Shown here piece after piece: positions 9,030-18,298 of a DNA stretch of 64,000 nucleotides. The position numbers and the translations under genes were made by a program. Origin of the DNA: Cedecea lapagei (GTDB lineage: Bacteria; Pseudomonadota; Gammaproteobacteria; Enterobacterales; Enterobacteriaceae). Location of the stretch: the NCBI RefSeq assembly GCF_900635955.1, contig NZ_LR134201.1, forward strand, positions 1,984,001-2,048,000, given 5' to 3'. Each line of letters opens with the position of its first letter. Positions within the stretch are counted from its first letter, which is position 1. The notes under the pieces were generated by a model. That model was not told the DNA's origin. It did no database searches and saw only the letters and a list, made by a program, of their open reading frames with translations.

Positions 9030-9458
9030 TTAACGTTTCAGCCGCCTGCCCTGCCGATCGACAACTTGCTCGCCATCTTCTTTACTGAAGGCGCCCTGCT
9101 GCTTGTCAGGCAGGATCTCCAGCACCCGCTCAGAGGGGCGACAAAGTTTAGTCCCAAGCTCGGTGACCACAATCGGACGATTAATTAACAGCGGAAATTG
9201 CACCATCAAGTCGGTCAACTGCTCATCGCTGAATTTTTCTTCTGCCAGACCTAATTTCTCGTAAGGTGCGACGTTCTGCCGTAATAACTCGCGAACGCCA
9301 ATCCCCATATCGGCGATCAGCCCGGCCAGTTCTGCCCTGGACGGCGGTGTTTCCAGATAATAGATAATGGCAGGTTCAGTTCCACTGTTGCGGATCAGCG
9401 CCAGGACATTGCGGGAGGTACCGCATTCGGGGTTGTGATAAATCGTAACCTTGCTCAT
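9030..9458 (-). CDS. arsC: Arsenate reductase (glutaredoxin type)
   Basis: Reduces arsenate to arsenite using glutathione and glutaredoxin, so that ArsB can export it. The 142 residues resemble E. coli plasmid and chromosomal ArsC. Catalytic Cys12 lies in YHNPECGTSRN, and the oxyanion-binding arginines include those near LINRPIV and LCRPSE. It ends the arsR-arsB-arsC unit, 10 bases after arsB. Confidence 0.96.
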   Translation of the reverse strand: MSKVTIYHNPECGTSRNVLALIRNSGTEPAIIYYLETPPSRAELAGLIADMGIGVRELLRQNVAPYEKLGLAEEKFSDEQLTDLMVQFPLLINRPIVVTELGTKLCRPSERVLEILPDKQQGAFSKEDGEQVVDRQGRRLKR

Positions 9459-9468
9459 GGCCTATACC

Positions 9469-10759
9469 TCAGTGAGAAAAAGAGAGACGCAGCGCAAGTG
9501 CGCCCAGTGTAACCAGTAGCACCGGAATCGTCATGACAATGCCGGTACGGAAATAGTAGCCCCAGCTGATGGTGATCTTTTTGCTGGCGAGCACATGTAG
9601 CCAGAGCAGCGTGGCAAGACTGCCGATAGGCGTAATCTTTGGTCCGAGATCGCAGCCGATGACGTTGGCATAAATCATCGCCTCTTTAATCACTCCTCCG
9701 GCGCTGCTTCCCTCAATAGAGAGGGCACCTACCAGAACCGTCGGCATGTTGTTCATTATTGAAGAGAGAAATGCCGTAATTAACCCCGTTCCCAGCGTCG
9801 CTTGCCAAAGCCCTTGTGCTGCCATAGTGCTCATCAGGGCTGAAAGCTGCCCCGTCAGACCGGCATTACGCAGACCGTAGACCACCAGATACATTCCCAG
9901 GGAAAAAATCACTATTTGCCAGGGCGCCCCACGCAGCACCTTACCGGTATTAATTGCCTGACCACGCCAGGCCACTGCCAGCAGGATCAACGCGCCTGCA
10001 GCGGCAATGGCGCTGACCGGTATCCCCATTGGCTCAAGGGCAAAAAAGCCCACCAGCAACAGCCCCCAGAACTCCCCAACCGGCTTTAAAGGTCGCAGGA
10101 TCTTTGATAGCGCTGGCCGGCGTCTTCAACAGTTCGGGGTTATAAACCAGGGGGATATCTCTGCGGAAAAACAGATGAAGCAGGGCAAGCGTCGCGACGA
10201 TGGCTGCAAGATTGACCGGCACCATGACCGATGCGTATTCGCTGAAGCCCAGGTGGAAGAAATCAGCAGAAACGATGTTGACAAGGTTTGAGACTATCAG
10301 CGGCAGGCTGGCGGTATCAGCGATAAAACCGGCAGCCATCACGAATGCAAGCGTTGCTGCTGGACCGAAACCCAGGGCCAGCAGCATTGCAATAACAATG
10401 GGTGTCAGAATTAGCGCCGCTCCGTCATTAGCAAACAGCGCGGCGACGGTGGCCCCAAGTAAAACTATCCAGGTAAACAGCAGCCTTCCTCGCCCTTTTC
10501 CCCAGCGAGCAACATGCAGCGCGGCCCACTCAAAGAATCCCGACTCGTCGAGCAGCAGGCTGATAATAATGACCGCGATAAACGTGGCTGTGGCATTCCA
10601 GACGATAGCCCATACCACGGGGATATCGCCCACCTGTACCACGCCCGTGAGCAGAGCAAGCGCCGCGCCGGATGCAGCGCTCCAGCCAATCCCAAGTCCA
10701 CGCGGCTGCCAGATAACCAGCACAATGGTAAGAACAAATATCGCCCCTGCTAATAACAT
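9469..10759 (-). pseudogene. arsB: arsB, arsenite efflux pump, one apparent frameshift
   Basis: Inner-membrane arsenite/antimonite exporter. Two overlapping frames together cover the whole protein. The first, from 10759, covers about residues 1-225 and ends GGLFCP then stop. The second resumes with VGFFALEPMGIP and runs to the normal C-terminus LRLSFSH. Removing one base from the C5 run at 10063-10067 (G5 on the coding strand) restores the expected order, with no residue lost. Either the gene is inactivated by a +1 slip or the base is a sequencing error. Everything else, including the start and the junction with arsC, looks intact. Confidence 0.88.
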
Positions 10760-10777
10760 GTGAACCCGCCCTTATAT

Positions 10778-10799
10778 ACATTCGAAAAAACAGATATGT
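10778..10799 (-). promoter_or_regulatory. Second ArsR-type operator, before arsB
   Basis: An imperfect dyad on the plus strand begins ACATTCG, has an A6 core and ends ATATGT. It agrees with the dyad upstream of arsR at 19 of 22 positions. It lies in the arsR-arsB gap, 18 bases before the arsB start, so arsB-arsC may have a separate ArsR-controlled promoter. Confidence 0.6.
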
Positions 10800-10813
10800 T
10801 AAGCTAAAATTTT

Positions 10814-11158
10814 TTATCGGCAGCCTGCCATCGCCCCGCTGGCCTCGAGGTGTTTCATCCGCTCCAGGACGCCATGCCCCTCGCTAAGCCAGGCCTGCTC
10901 AATAACCGCCGCCGCCCACGCAGGCATATGCGGTGAAAGCCGATAGTAGACCCATTTACCTTCCCTTCTGTCCTGCAGCAAACCGCTGCCTCGCAGCATC
11001 GCAAGGTGCCGTGATACCTTGGGCTGCGGCTGTTCCAGCGCGGCTGTCAGATCACAAACGCAAAGCTCGGTTTTCGCCTTCAGCATCAGGGTGATGGAAA
11101 GCCGGGTCTCTTCTGACAGATGCTTAAAAAGCAGTAAAGGCGTTAACGCGGTCATCAT
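10814..11158 (-). CDS. arsR: ArsR arsenite-responsive repressor
   Basis: Winged-helix metalloregulator that leaves its operator when arsenite binds. The 114 residues carry ELCVCDL at about 31-37 with the two arsenite-binding cysteines, followed by the recognition helix QPKVSRHLAMLR. Two ATGs stand in tandem at the start; either works. It is the first gene of the ars unit, and an operator-like dyad lies about 60 bases upstream. Confidence 0.95.
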   Translation of the reverse strand: MMTALTPLLLFKHLSEETRLSITLMLKAKTELCVCDLTAALEQPQPKVSRHLAMLRGSGLLQDRREGKWVYYRLSPHMPAWAAAVIEQAWLSEGHGVLERMKHLEASGAMAGCR

Positions 11159-11215
11159 AGGGCCTCTGAAATGAACCCCGACATAATAGATCTCAGTGTC
11201 ACAATGTCAATGATC

Positions 11216-11237
11216 ACATTCCAAAAAACGAATATGT
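11216..11237 (-). promoter_or_regulatory. ArsR-type operator upstream of arsR
   Basis: An imperfect dyad beginning ACATTCC and ending ATATGT with an A6 core, 58 bases before the arsR ATG. It has the A/T-core dyad form of known ArsR boxes and is repeated at 10778-10799. Confidence 0.65.
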
Positions 11238-11249
11238 CACGATCAAGAA

Positions 11250-11276
11250 AAGCCCGACAGTTCAGCTGCCGGGCTT
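11250..11276 (-). terminator. narGHJI terminator
   Basis: On the minus strand AGCCCGGCAG, a CTGAA loop and CTGTCGGGCT form a stem followed by TTTTC. It lies about 17 bases after the narI stop. Confidence 0.88.
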
Positions 11277-11293
11277 GTTATTACTGACGGGAA

Positions 11294-11971
11294 CTAGCGA
11301 CGCGCACGAACAATCTGGTATTTGCGCGTCAGGTACTCTACCGGCGCGCTCCAGATATGAACCAGTCGAGAGAACGGGAACAGCAGGAAAAGCGTCATGC
11401 CGAGCACCAGGTGGACGCGGAAGATAAACGCAACGCCGTCCAGGTATTCATGGGCGCCGCCGCGGAAAGTCACCACATGCTGCGCCCAGTTCACCAGTTT
11501 CATCATTTCGCTGCCGTCCATATGCTGGGCGGAAAAAGGAATGGTGCCCAGACCCAGCGCGCACTGGATCATCAGCAGGCTCAGGATCAGGATATCGGCG
11601 CCGGTCGTAGTCGCGCGAATACGCGGATTAAACAGGCGGCGCTTCAGCAGCAGCAGGCCGCCGACAAGCGTCATCACGCCGCTCGCGCCCCCGGCAAACA
11701 TCGCCATTTTCTGTTTAATCTCGAGGGGTAAAAACGACTCATACATCCAGTGCGGCGTCAGCATGCCCAGGAAATGTCCGGCAAAAATACCGAGAATCCC
11801 GATATGGAACAGGTTGGACGCCAGCATCATACCCTTGCGATCCAGCATCTGACTTGAACCTGCTCGCCAGGTATATTGCCCGTAGTCGTAGCGTAGCCAA
11901 CTGCCGATCAGGAAGACGGCGCCGCAAAGATACGGATAGATATCAAAGAAGAAGACGTTGAGAAAATGCAT
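11294..11971 (-). CDS. narI: Nitrate reductase A gamma subunit, cytochrome b
   Basis: Membrane anchor that takes electrons from quinol and passes them through two b hemes to NarH. The 225 residues equal the E. coli length, with five membrane helices. The four heme-ligating histidines are present at His56, His66, His187 and His205, the known E. coli positions. It overlaps the narJ stop by one base (TAATG), indicating coupled translation. Confidence 0.98.
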   Translation of the reverse strand: MHFLNVFFFDIYPYLCGAVFLIGSWLRYDYGQYTWRAGSSQMLDRKGMMLASNLFHIGILGIFAGHFLGMLTPHWMYESFLPLEIKQKMAMFAGGASGVMTLVGGLLLLKRRLFNPRIRATTTGADILILSLLMIQCALGLGTIPFSAQHMDGSEMMKLVNWAQHVVTFRGGAHEYLDGVAFIFRVHLVLGMTLFLLFPFSRLVHIWSAPVEYLTRKYQIVRARR

Positions 11972-12675
11972 TATTTCCCTCCTGCTATATTCAGGTACTG
12001 CGGAGCCACCGCCCCGGCAAAACGACGCTGGTGCGCGGTAATTTCAGACTCTCCACAGCTGTCATCAGCCATGAACTTCACCTGCTCCTCTTCCCAAACC
12101 GCATCCAGCGCCTGCGGCGTATCGTCGCGCGCTTCGTTGGCGATCTGCTGGCGCACGGTATCGACGCTGACTGTGCTTTGCGAGATGGCAATCAACAGGT
12201 CGAACAGCAGCGCATATTCGCTTTCACGCTGTTTCAGGCGGGCGCTGAGCAAAGCGAGGATTGGCGCGATATCCTGCAACCCACCTTTTGCTTCCTCCGC
12301 CGTGCGCTGGGAAAGGTATTCCAGATACAGCGGCAGATGGTCTGGCAGCTCGTAGCTATCCATCTCCATCCCCGCCTGCTGATACTGGTTCATCAGGTTC
12401 ACCATCGCCTGGCCGCGGTCGCGGGATTCGCCATGAACATGTTCAAACAGCAACAGGGATGTCGCCCTGCCGCGGTCGAACAGCTCGCCGTAGCTTGCCT
12501 GAGCATCCAGCAGCTCACGACCACAGAGCCTTGCAATAAAGGCCTTCAGATCGCTGCGCTGCTGGTCGTTCAGCGCCGTACCTTCAGACAGCGTCTCCGT
12601 CAGTTCTGCATGATGCTGCCACAGGGCAGCATCCGGATACTCCATCAAGCGAGAGATAATCAGCAGCTCAATCAT
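11971..12675 (-). CDS. narJ: NarJ, nitrate reductase maturation chaperone
   Basis: Dedicated chaperone that binds the N-terminus of NarG and assists molybdenum cofactor insertion and membrane attachment; it is not part of the final enzyme. The 234 residues form the all-helical TorD/NarJ fold, starting MIELLIISRLMEYPD, against 236 in E. coli. It overlaps narH by four bases (ATGA). Confidence 0.97.
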   Translation of the reverse strand: MIELLIISRLMEYPDAALWQHHAELTETLSEGTALNDQQRSDLKAFIARLCGRELLDAQASYGELFDRGRATSLLLFEHVHGESRDRGQAMVNLMNQYQQAGMEMDSYELPDHLPLYLEYLSQRTAEEAKGGLQDIAPILALLSARLKQRESEYALLFDLLIAISQSTVSVDTVRQQIANEARDDTPQALDAVWEEEQVKFMADDSCGESEITAHQRRFAGAVAPQYLNIAGGK

Positions 12676-14210
12676 GGGTGCGGCTCCGTTTTACCGGACA
12701 CATCAATGGCATCGATGCGGCGGCTGTTGAACAGATTGAATTTACTATCGCTGCCGTGACAGCCATCGCCGAAGCTGAAGCCGCAGCCGCTGTGTTCCGG
12801 GAAGGCATTTTCAGCCAGTTCGCGGTGGCTGGTCGGCACCACAAAACGATCTTCGTAGTTAGCGATAGCCAGGTAGCGATACATCTCCTGCGCCTGAGCC
12901 TCCGTCAGCCCAACCTCTTCCAGCGCGCTCACGTCATGAACGCCCTCTACGGTTTCCGCACGTTTGTAGTGGCGCATCGCCATCATGCGCTTCAGCGCGC
13001 GTAGCACCGGTGCGGTGTCGCCTGCGGTCAGCAGGTTAGCCAGGTACTCAACCGGTATACGCAGGCTTTCGACATCAGGCAGCACGCCGGTGTGCGGCAG
13101 TTGGCCTGCATCTGCAGCAGACTGGATTGGCGACAGCGGCGGCACATACCAGACCATCGGCAGCGTGCGGTATTCAGGATGCAGCGGCAGCGCCAGCTTC
13201 CAGTCCATCGCCATTTTGTACACCGGCGACTTCTGCGCGGCCTCAATCACGCCCTGAGGAACGCCGTCTTTCAGCGCCTGCTCGATAACCGCCGGATCGT
13301 GCGGATTCATAAACACGCCGAGCTGACGTTCATACAGATCCTGTTCGTTCTCGGTGCTTGCCGCTTCTTCGATGGCGTCAGCGTCGTACAGCAGGACGCC
13401 GAGGTAACGAATACGGCCTACGCAGGTTTCAGAGCAGATGGTCGGCATGCCCGCTTCAATACGCGGATAACAGAAAATGCACTTCTCTGACTTGCCGGTT
13501 TTCCAGTTGAAGTAGATCTTTTTGTACGGACAGCCGGTGACGCACATGCGCCAGCCGCGGCATTTGTCCTGATCGATAAGCACAATGCCGTCTTCTTCAC
13601 GCTTATAGATAGCTCCGCTCGGGCAGGTGGCGGCACACGCCGGGTTAAGGCAGTGCTCGCAAAGGCGCGGCAGGTACATCATGAAGGTGTTTTCGAACTG
13701 GCCGTACATCTCCTTCTGCATGTTTTCGAAGTTCTGATCTTTAGCGCGTTTTTCAAACTCACCGCCGAGCAGCTCTTCCCAGTTTGGGCCGGCCTCAATT
13801 TTGTTCATCCGCTGGCCGGTAATCAGCGAGCGCGGGCGAGCGACTGGCTGGGCCTTGCTGCCTTCCGGCGCGGTGTGCAGATTCTGGTAGTCGTAATCAA
13901 ACGGCTCATAGTAATCGTCAATCACCGGCATATGCGGGTTAGAGAAGATTTTACCCAGCAGCATCGCACGGTTACCCATACGCGGCTGCAGCTTGCCGTT
14001 GATTTTACGGATCCAGCCGCCCTTCCATTTTTCCTGATTTTCCCAGTCGTTCGGGTAGCCAATACCGGGCTTTGTCTCGACGTTGTTAAACCAGGCGTAC
14101 TCCATCCCTTCGCGGCTGGTCCAGACGTTTTTACAGGTGACGGAACAGGTGTGGCAGCCGATGCACTTATCAAGATTCAGCACCATGCCGACTTGTGAAC
14201 GAATTTTCAT
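12672..14210 (-). CDS. narH: Nitrate reductase A beta subunit
   Basis: Iron-sulphur subunit carrying electrons from NarI to NarG on the cytoplasmic side. The 512 residues equal the E. coli length. CIGCHTCSVTC near residue 16-26 gives the first cluster motif. CEHCLNPACAATCP near 184-197 and CRGWRMCVTGCP near 217-228 follow, the latter with Trp in place of a cysteine as expected for the [3Fe-4S] cluster. CIFCYPRIEAG completes the set. It overlaps narG by four bases. Confidence 0.98.
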   Translation of the reverse strand: MKIRSQVGMVLNLDKCIGCHTCSVTCKNVWTSREGMEYAWFNNVETKPGIGYPNDWENQEKWKGGWIRKINGKLQPRMGNRAMLLGKIFSNPHMPVIDDYYEPFDYDYQNLHTAPEGSKAQPVARPRSLITGQRMNKIEAGPNWEELLGGEFEKRAKDQNFENMQKEMYGQFENTFMMYLPRLCEHCLNPACAATCPSGAIYKREEDGIVLIDQDKCRGWRMCVTGCPYKKIYFNWKTGKSEKCIFCYPRIEAGMPTICSETCVGRIRYLGVLLYDADAIEEAASTENEQDLYERQLGVFMNPHDPAVIEQALKDGVPQGVIEAAQKSPVYKMAMDWKLALPLHPEYRTLPMVWYVPPLSPIQSAADAGQLPHTGVLPDVESLRIPVEYLANLLTAGDTAPVLRALKRMMAMRHYKRAETVEGVHDVSALEEVGLTEAQAQEMYRYLAIANYEDRFVVPTSHRELAENAFPEHSGCGFSFGDGCHGSDSKFNLFNSRRIDAIDVSGKTEPHP

Positions 14211-17200
14211 TTTACGCTCTCCTGTTTCTGGTCATTACCTTCGCCGTCTAACCAGTTAATGTCTTTCATCTTACGCACCACCACGAATTCATCGCGGTTA
14301 GAACCGACCGTACCGTAATAGTTGAAGCTGTATGCCAGCTGCGCATAGCCGCCGATCATATGGGTTGGCTTCAGGGTGATACGGGTTACCGAGTTATGAA
14401 TACCGCCGCGCTGGCCGGTAATTTCCGAGCCGGGCAGATTCATAATGCGTTCCTGTGCGTGGTACATCATGGTCATCCCGGCCGGTACGCGCTGGCTAAC
14501 CACCGCGCGCGCCGTGAGAGCGCCGTTTTTGTTAAATACTTCAACCCAGTCGTTATCCGCGATGCCAATTTCTTTCGCATCCGCTTCACACAGCCAGATA
14601 ATTGGGCCGCCGCGGCTAAGGGTCAGCATCAGCAGGTTATCGCTGTAAGTTGAGTGGATCCCCCATTTCTGGTGCGGCGTCAGGAAGTTGAGCGCTTTTT
14701 CCGGGTTGCCGTTGGATTTATGGCCGATCATGCCTTCCACGGAGCGGGTATTAATAGGTGGACGATAGACCACCAGGCTCTCACCAAAGTCGCGCATCCA
14801 CTGATGATCCTGATACAGCTGCTGGCGGCCTGACAGCGTACGCCACGGGATCAGCTCGTGAACGTTGGTATACCCTGCGTTATAGGAGACATGTTCATCT
14901 TCAAGGCCGGACCAGGTCGGGCTGGAGATAATTTTGCGCGGCTGCACCTGAATATCGCGGAAGCGGATCTTCTCTTCCTCTTTCGGCAGCGCGAGGTGCG
15001 TGTGGTCGCGGCCGGTAAACTCGCCCAGCGCGGCCCAGGCCTTCACGGCCACCTGGCCGTTAGTTTCCGGCGCCAGGCTCAGGACCATCTCCGCCGCGTC
15101 AATTGCGGTTTCGATGCGCGGCTGACCTTTTGCCGGCCCTTCGGTTTTCACGTAGTTAAGCTTGCGCAGGAAGTCGACTTCTTTTTCGGTGTTCCAGCTG
15201 ATGCCTTTCCCGCCGTTACCGATTTTTTCCAGCAGAGGTCCGATCGAGGTGAAACGCTCGTAGGTGGCAGGATAATCACGTTCAACAACCATAATATGAG
15301 GCGCGGTTTTACCTGGGATCAGGTCACATTCGCCTTTTTTCCAGTCGCGCACGTCATACGGCTGCGCCAGCTCTGCGGCGGAGTCATGCTGGATAGGCAG
15401 TGTGACAACATCGGTTTCTTTCCCGAGGTGGCCGACACAGACTTCAGAGAATACCTTCGCAATGCCTTTGTAGATTTCCCAGTCGCTTTTCGATTCCCAG
15501 CAAGGATCGACCGCGGCGGAGAACGGATGAATAAACGGATGCATATCCGAAGTATTCAGATCCTCTTTTTCATACCAGGTCGCGGTCGGCAGTACGATGT
15601 CAGAATAGAGACAGGTGCTCGACAAACGGAAGTCCAGGGTGACCACCAGGTCCAGTTTACCGTCCAGGCCGTTATCGACCCACTCAACCTCTTCCGGCAT
15701 CTGACCGCCTTCCTGGCCCAGGTCTTTCCCCTGAATACCATGCTCGGTGCCGAGCAGGTATTTGAGCATGAACTCATGCCCCTTGCCTGAAGAACCCAGC
15801 AGGTTTGAACGCCAGATAAACATGTTGCGCGGATGGTTGTAGCCGGAGTCAGGCTGCTCGGCCGCGAAGCGGATACCGCCGGACTTCAGCTGATCCACGG
15901 TGTAGTCAACCGGAGACATGCCGGCTTCTTTTGCCTTTTCAGCGATGCGTAACGGGTTAGTCCCGAGCTGCGGGGCGGACGGCAACCAGCCCATGCGTTC
16001 GGCGCGCACGTTGAAGTCAATCAGATGGCCGGTGTAGCGGGATTTATCCGCCAGCGGAGAGAGAAACTCATCCGCCGTCACCGTCTCGTAGCGCCACTGG
16101 CTGGAGTGGTTGTAGAAATAGGACGTGCTGTTCATATGGCGAGGCGGACGCTGCCAGTCGAGAGCAAAGGCCAGCGGCATCCAGCCGGTCTGCGGACGCA
16201 GCTTTTCCTGGCCCACATAGTGGCCCCAGCCGCCGCCGCTCTGGCCGATACTGCCGCAGAAAATCAGCATGTTGATCAGCCCGCGATAGGTCATATCCAT
16301 GTGGAACCAGTGGTTTACCCCGGCGCCGACGATGATCATGGAGCGGCCGTGAGTTTTGTCGGCGTTATCGGCAAATTCACGGGCAATACGCACGATATCG
16401 TGGCGAGAAACGCCGGTAATCTGTTCGGCCCACGCTGGCGTGTACGCCTTAACATCGTCATAGCTGCTGGCGCAGTTTTCATCGTTCAGGCCGCGATCCA
16501 GACCGTAGTTGGCCATGGTCAGGTCATAAACGGTGGCGACCAGCGCGCTCGTGCCGTCGGCCAGCTGCAGGCGTTTCACCGGCAATTTGTGCAGCAGAAC
16601 GTCTTTCAGCTTAACGTTTTTGAAGTGCTCGGTGCTTTCACCGCCGAAGTACGGGAAGCCCACCTCGGCCACTTCGTCATGGCTGCCCAGCAGGCTCAGG
16701 CGCAGCTCAGTTTCATTCCCGTTGCCGCCGTCGCGCTGCTCAAGATTCCATTTGCCTTTCTCGCCCCAGCGGAAGCCGATGGAGCCGTTTGGCGCAACCA
16801 GATCGCCGGTGGCGTCGCTCAAGGCAACGGTTTTCCACTGCGGATTGTTTTCCTGGCCAAGGTTATCCACCAGATCGGCAGCACGCAGCATATTGCCCGG
16901 GGCATAGAAGCCATCACGCTCTTCCAGCGTCACCAGCATCGGCATGTCGGTGTAGCGACGCACATAGTCGGTGAAGTACTGGCTGGGTTTGTCCAGGTGG
17001 AACTCGCGCAGCATAACGTGGCCCATCGCCATCGCCATGGCGGAGTCGGTTCCCTGTTTAGGGGCCAGCCACTGGTCACAAAGCTTAGAAATTTCAGCGT
17101 AATCCGGCGTGACGGCAACGGTCTTGGTGCCTTTGTAGCGAACTTCGGTGAAGAAGTGCGCATCCGGAGTACGGGTCTGAGGCACATTAGAACCCCAGGC

Positions 17201-17953
17201 AATGATATAGCTGGAGTTATACCAGTCGGCGGACTCCGGAACGTCAGTCTGCTCACCCCAGGTCTGAGGAGAGGCCGGCGGCAGGTCGCAGTACCAGTCA
17301 TAGAAGCTCATACAGGTGCCGCCGATCAGCGACAGATAGCGTGTCCCCGAGGCGTAGGAGATCATCGACATTGCCGGAATAGGCGAGAAGCCGGTGATGC
17401 GGTCAGGGCCGTAAGTTTTGGCGGTATAGACGTTAGCCGCCGCAATCAGCTCATTCACCTCCTGCCAGCTTGAGCGCACCAGGCCGCCGCGTCCGCGCGC
17501 CTGCTTATAGCTTTTCGCTTTTTCAGGGTCATTGACGATGGATGCCCAGGCATCAACCGGGTCGCTGTGCAGTAGTTTTGCCTCACGCCATAGCTTGAGC
17601 AGGCGTTTACGCATCTGCGGATACTTGAGGCGGTTTGCGCTGTAGAGATACCAGGAGTAGCTGGCGCCGCGAGGGCAGCCGCGAGGCTCATGGTTTGGCA
17701 TATCAGGGCGGGTGCGCGGGTAGTCGGTTTGCTGGGTTTCCCAGGTCACCAGGCCGCTTTTGACATAAATTTTCCAGCTGCAGGAGCCGGTACAGTTTAC
17801 ACCGTGAGTGGATCGAACGACCTTATCGTGCTGCCAACGCTGGCGGTAGCCCTCTTCCCAATCGCGGTTAGTATCGAGTAGCTGGCCGTGCCCATTGGCA
17901 AACGTTTCGCCCTTCTGTTTGAAGTAACGAAACCGGTCAAGGAATTTGCTCAT
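14207..17953 (-). CDS. narG: Nitrate reductase A alpha (molybdenum) subunit
   Basis: Catalytic subunit that reduces nitrate to nitrite during anaerobic respiration, holding Mo-bisMGD and the FS0 [4Fe-4S] cluster. The 1248 residues compare with 1247 in E. coli. FS0 ligands His50, Cys54 and Cys58 are visible in THGVNCTGSCSW, with the fourth cysteine in RGCPRGASY near residue 93. The molybdenum-ligand Asp falls in PESADWYNS near 222. It leads the narGHJI operon. An FNR site lies 93 bases upstream and a NarL-type heptamer further up, matching control by anaerobiosis and nitrate. Confidence 0.98.
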   Translation of the reverse strand: MSKFLDRFRYFKQKGETFANGHGQLLDTNRDWEEGYRQRWQHDKVVRSTHGVNCTGSCSWKIYVKSGLVTWETQQTDYPRTRPDMPNHEPRGCPRGASYSWYLYSANRLKYPQMRKRLLKLWREAKLLHSDPVDAWASIVNDPEKAKSYKQARGRGGLVRSSWQEVNELIAAANVYTAKTYGPDRITGFSPIPAMSMISYASGTRYLSLIGGTCMSFYDWYCDLPPASPQTWGEQTDVPESADWYNSSYIIAWGSNVPQTRTPDAHFFTEVRYKGTKTVAVTPDYAEISKLCDQWLAPKQGTDSAMAMAMGHVMLREFHLDKPSQYFTDYVRRYTDMPMLVTLEERDGFYAPGNMLRAADLVDNLGQENNPQWKTVALSDATGDLVAPNGSIGFRWGEKGKWNLEQRDGGNGNETELRLSLLGSHDEVAEVGFPYFGGESTEHFKNVKLKDVLLHKLPVKRLQLADGTSALVATVYDLTMANYGLDRGLNDENCASSYDDVKAYTPAWAEQITGVSRHDIVRIAREFADNADKTHGRSMIIVGAGVNHWFHMDMTYRGLINMLIFCGSIGQSGGGWGHYVGQEKLRPQTGWMPLAFALDWQRPPRHMNSTSYFYNHSSQWRYETVTADEFLSPLADKSRYTGHLIDFNVRAERMGWLPSAPQLGTNPLRIAEKAKEAGMSPVDYTVDQLKSGGIRFAAEQPDSGYNHPRNMFIWRSNLLGSSGKGHEFMLKYLLGTEHGIQGKDLGQEGGQMPEEVEWVDNGLDGKLDLVVTLDFRLSSTCLYSDIVLPTATWYEKEDLNTSDMHPFIHPFSAAVDPCWESKSDWEIYKGIAKVFSEVCVGHLGKETDVVTLPIQHDSAAELAQPYDVRDWKKGECDLIPGKTAPHIMVVERDYPATYERFTSIGPLLEKIGNGGKGISWNTEKEVDFLRKLNYVKTEGPAKGQPRIETAIDAAEMVLSLAPETNGQVAVKAWAALGEFTGRDHTHLALPKEEEKIRFRDIQVQPRKIISSPTWSGLEDEHVSYNAGYTNVHELIPWRTLSGRQQLYQDHQWMRDFGESLVVYRPPINTRSVEGMIGHKSNGNPEKALNFLTPHQKWGIHSTYSDNLLMLTLSRGGPIIWLCEADAKEIGIADNDWVEVFNKNGALTARAVVSQRVPAGMTMMYHAQERIMNLPGSEITGQRGGIHNSVTRITLKPTHMIGGYAQLAYSFNYYGTVGSNRDEFVVVRKMKDINWLDGEGNDQKQESVK

Positions 17954-18045
17954 CGGGGATCTCCTGATGTGGAGCCTGGAGGCTCTTCTGGTGAAGTCGA
18001 CATTGCTGAATGCGAAAACGGTAACGCTTAGAAAGAAGAGGATAT

Positions 18046-18059
18046 TTGATGATGATCAA
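18046..18059 (-). promoter_or_regulatory. FNR site upstream of narG
   Basis: TTGAT-GATG-ATCAA is a perfect FNR consensus, 93 bases before the narG ATG, consistent with a class II position. A NarL heptamer (TACCCCT on the minus strand, 18204-18210) lies about 150 bases further upstream. The 17954-18298 interval holds no gene. Confidence 0.85.
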
Positions 18060-18245
18060 CTGCTCCTGGTAAGGCCTTTCTCACCCGAGGGCGATATACC
18101 ACCAAAGTGTCATTCGATTAATTTAAGTAACTGACTGTATTTAAATATAAAAAAATCGATTTTCGTTACCCAGGGGTTAGGCATTTCCGCTCATCAGGTA
18201 TTAAGGGGTAGTAAGGCTGGGAGGGCGGCCCGGGTGAGCCTCCGG

Positions 18246-18272
18246 TAAAAAAAAGCGCGGCCGAAGCCGCGC
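18246..18272 (-). terminator. narK terminator
   Basis: On the minus strand GCGCGGC, TTCG and GCCGCGC are followed by an eight-base T run. It lies 27 bases after the narK stop. Confidence 0.92.
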
Positions 18273-18298
18273 AAAGGGATAACCAAAAGGTCAAAGCA

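Noticed and set aside
14858..15790. Plus-strand frame (310 codons) opposite narG
   Set aside because: Same pattern as the other antisense shadows.
16025..17473. Long plus-strand open frame (482 codons) opposite narG
   Set aside because: It mirrors the codon bias of narG, has no ribosome site, and its translation is low-complexity with no recognisable domain.
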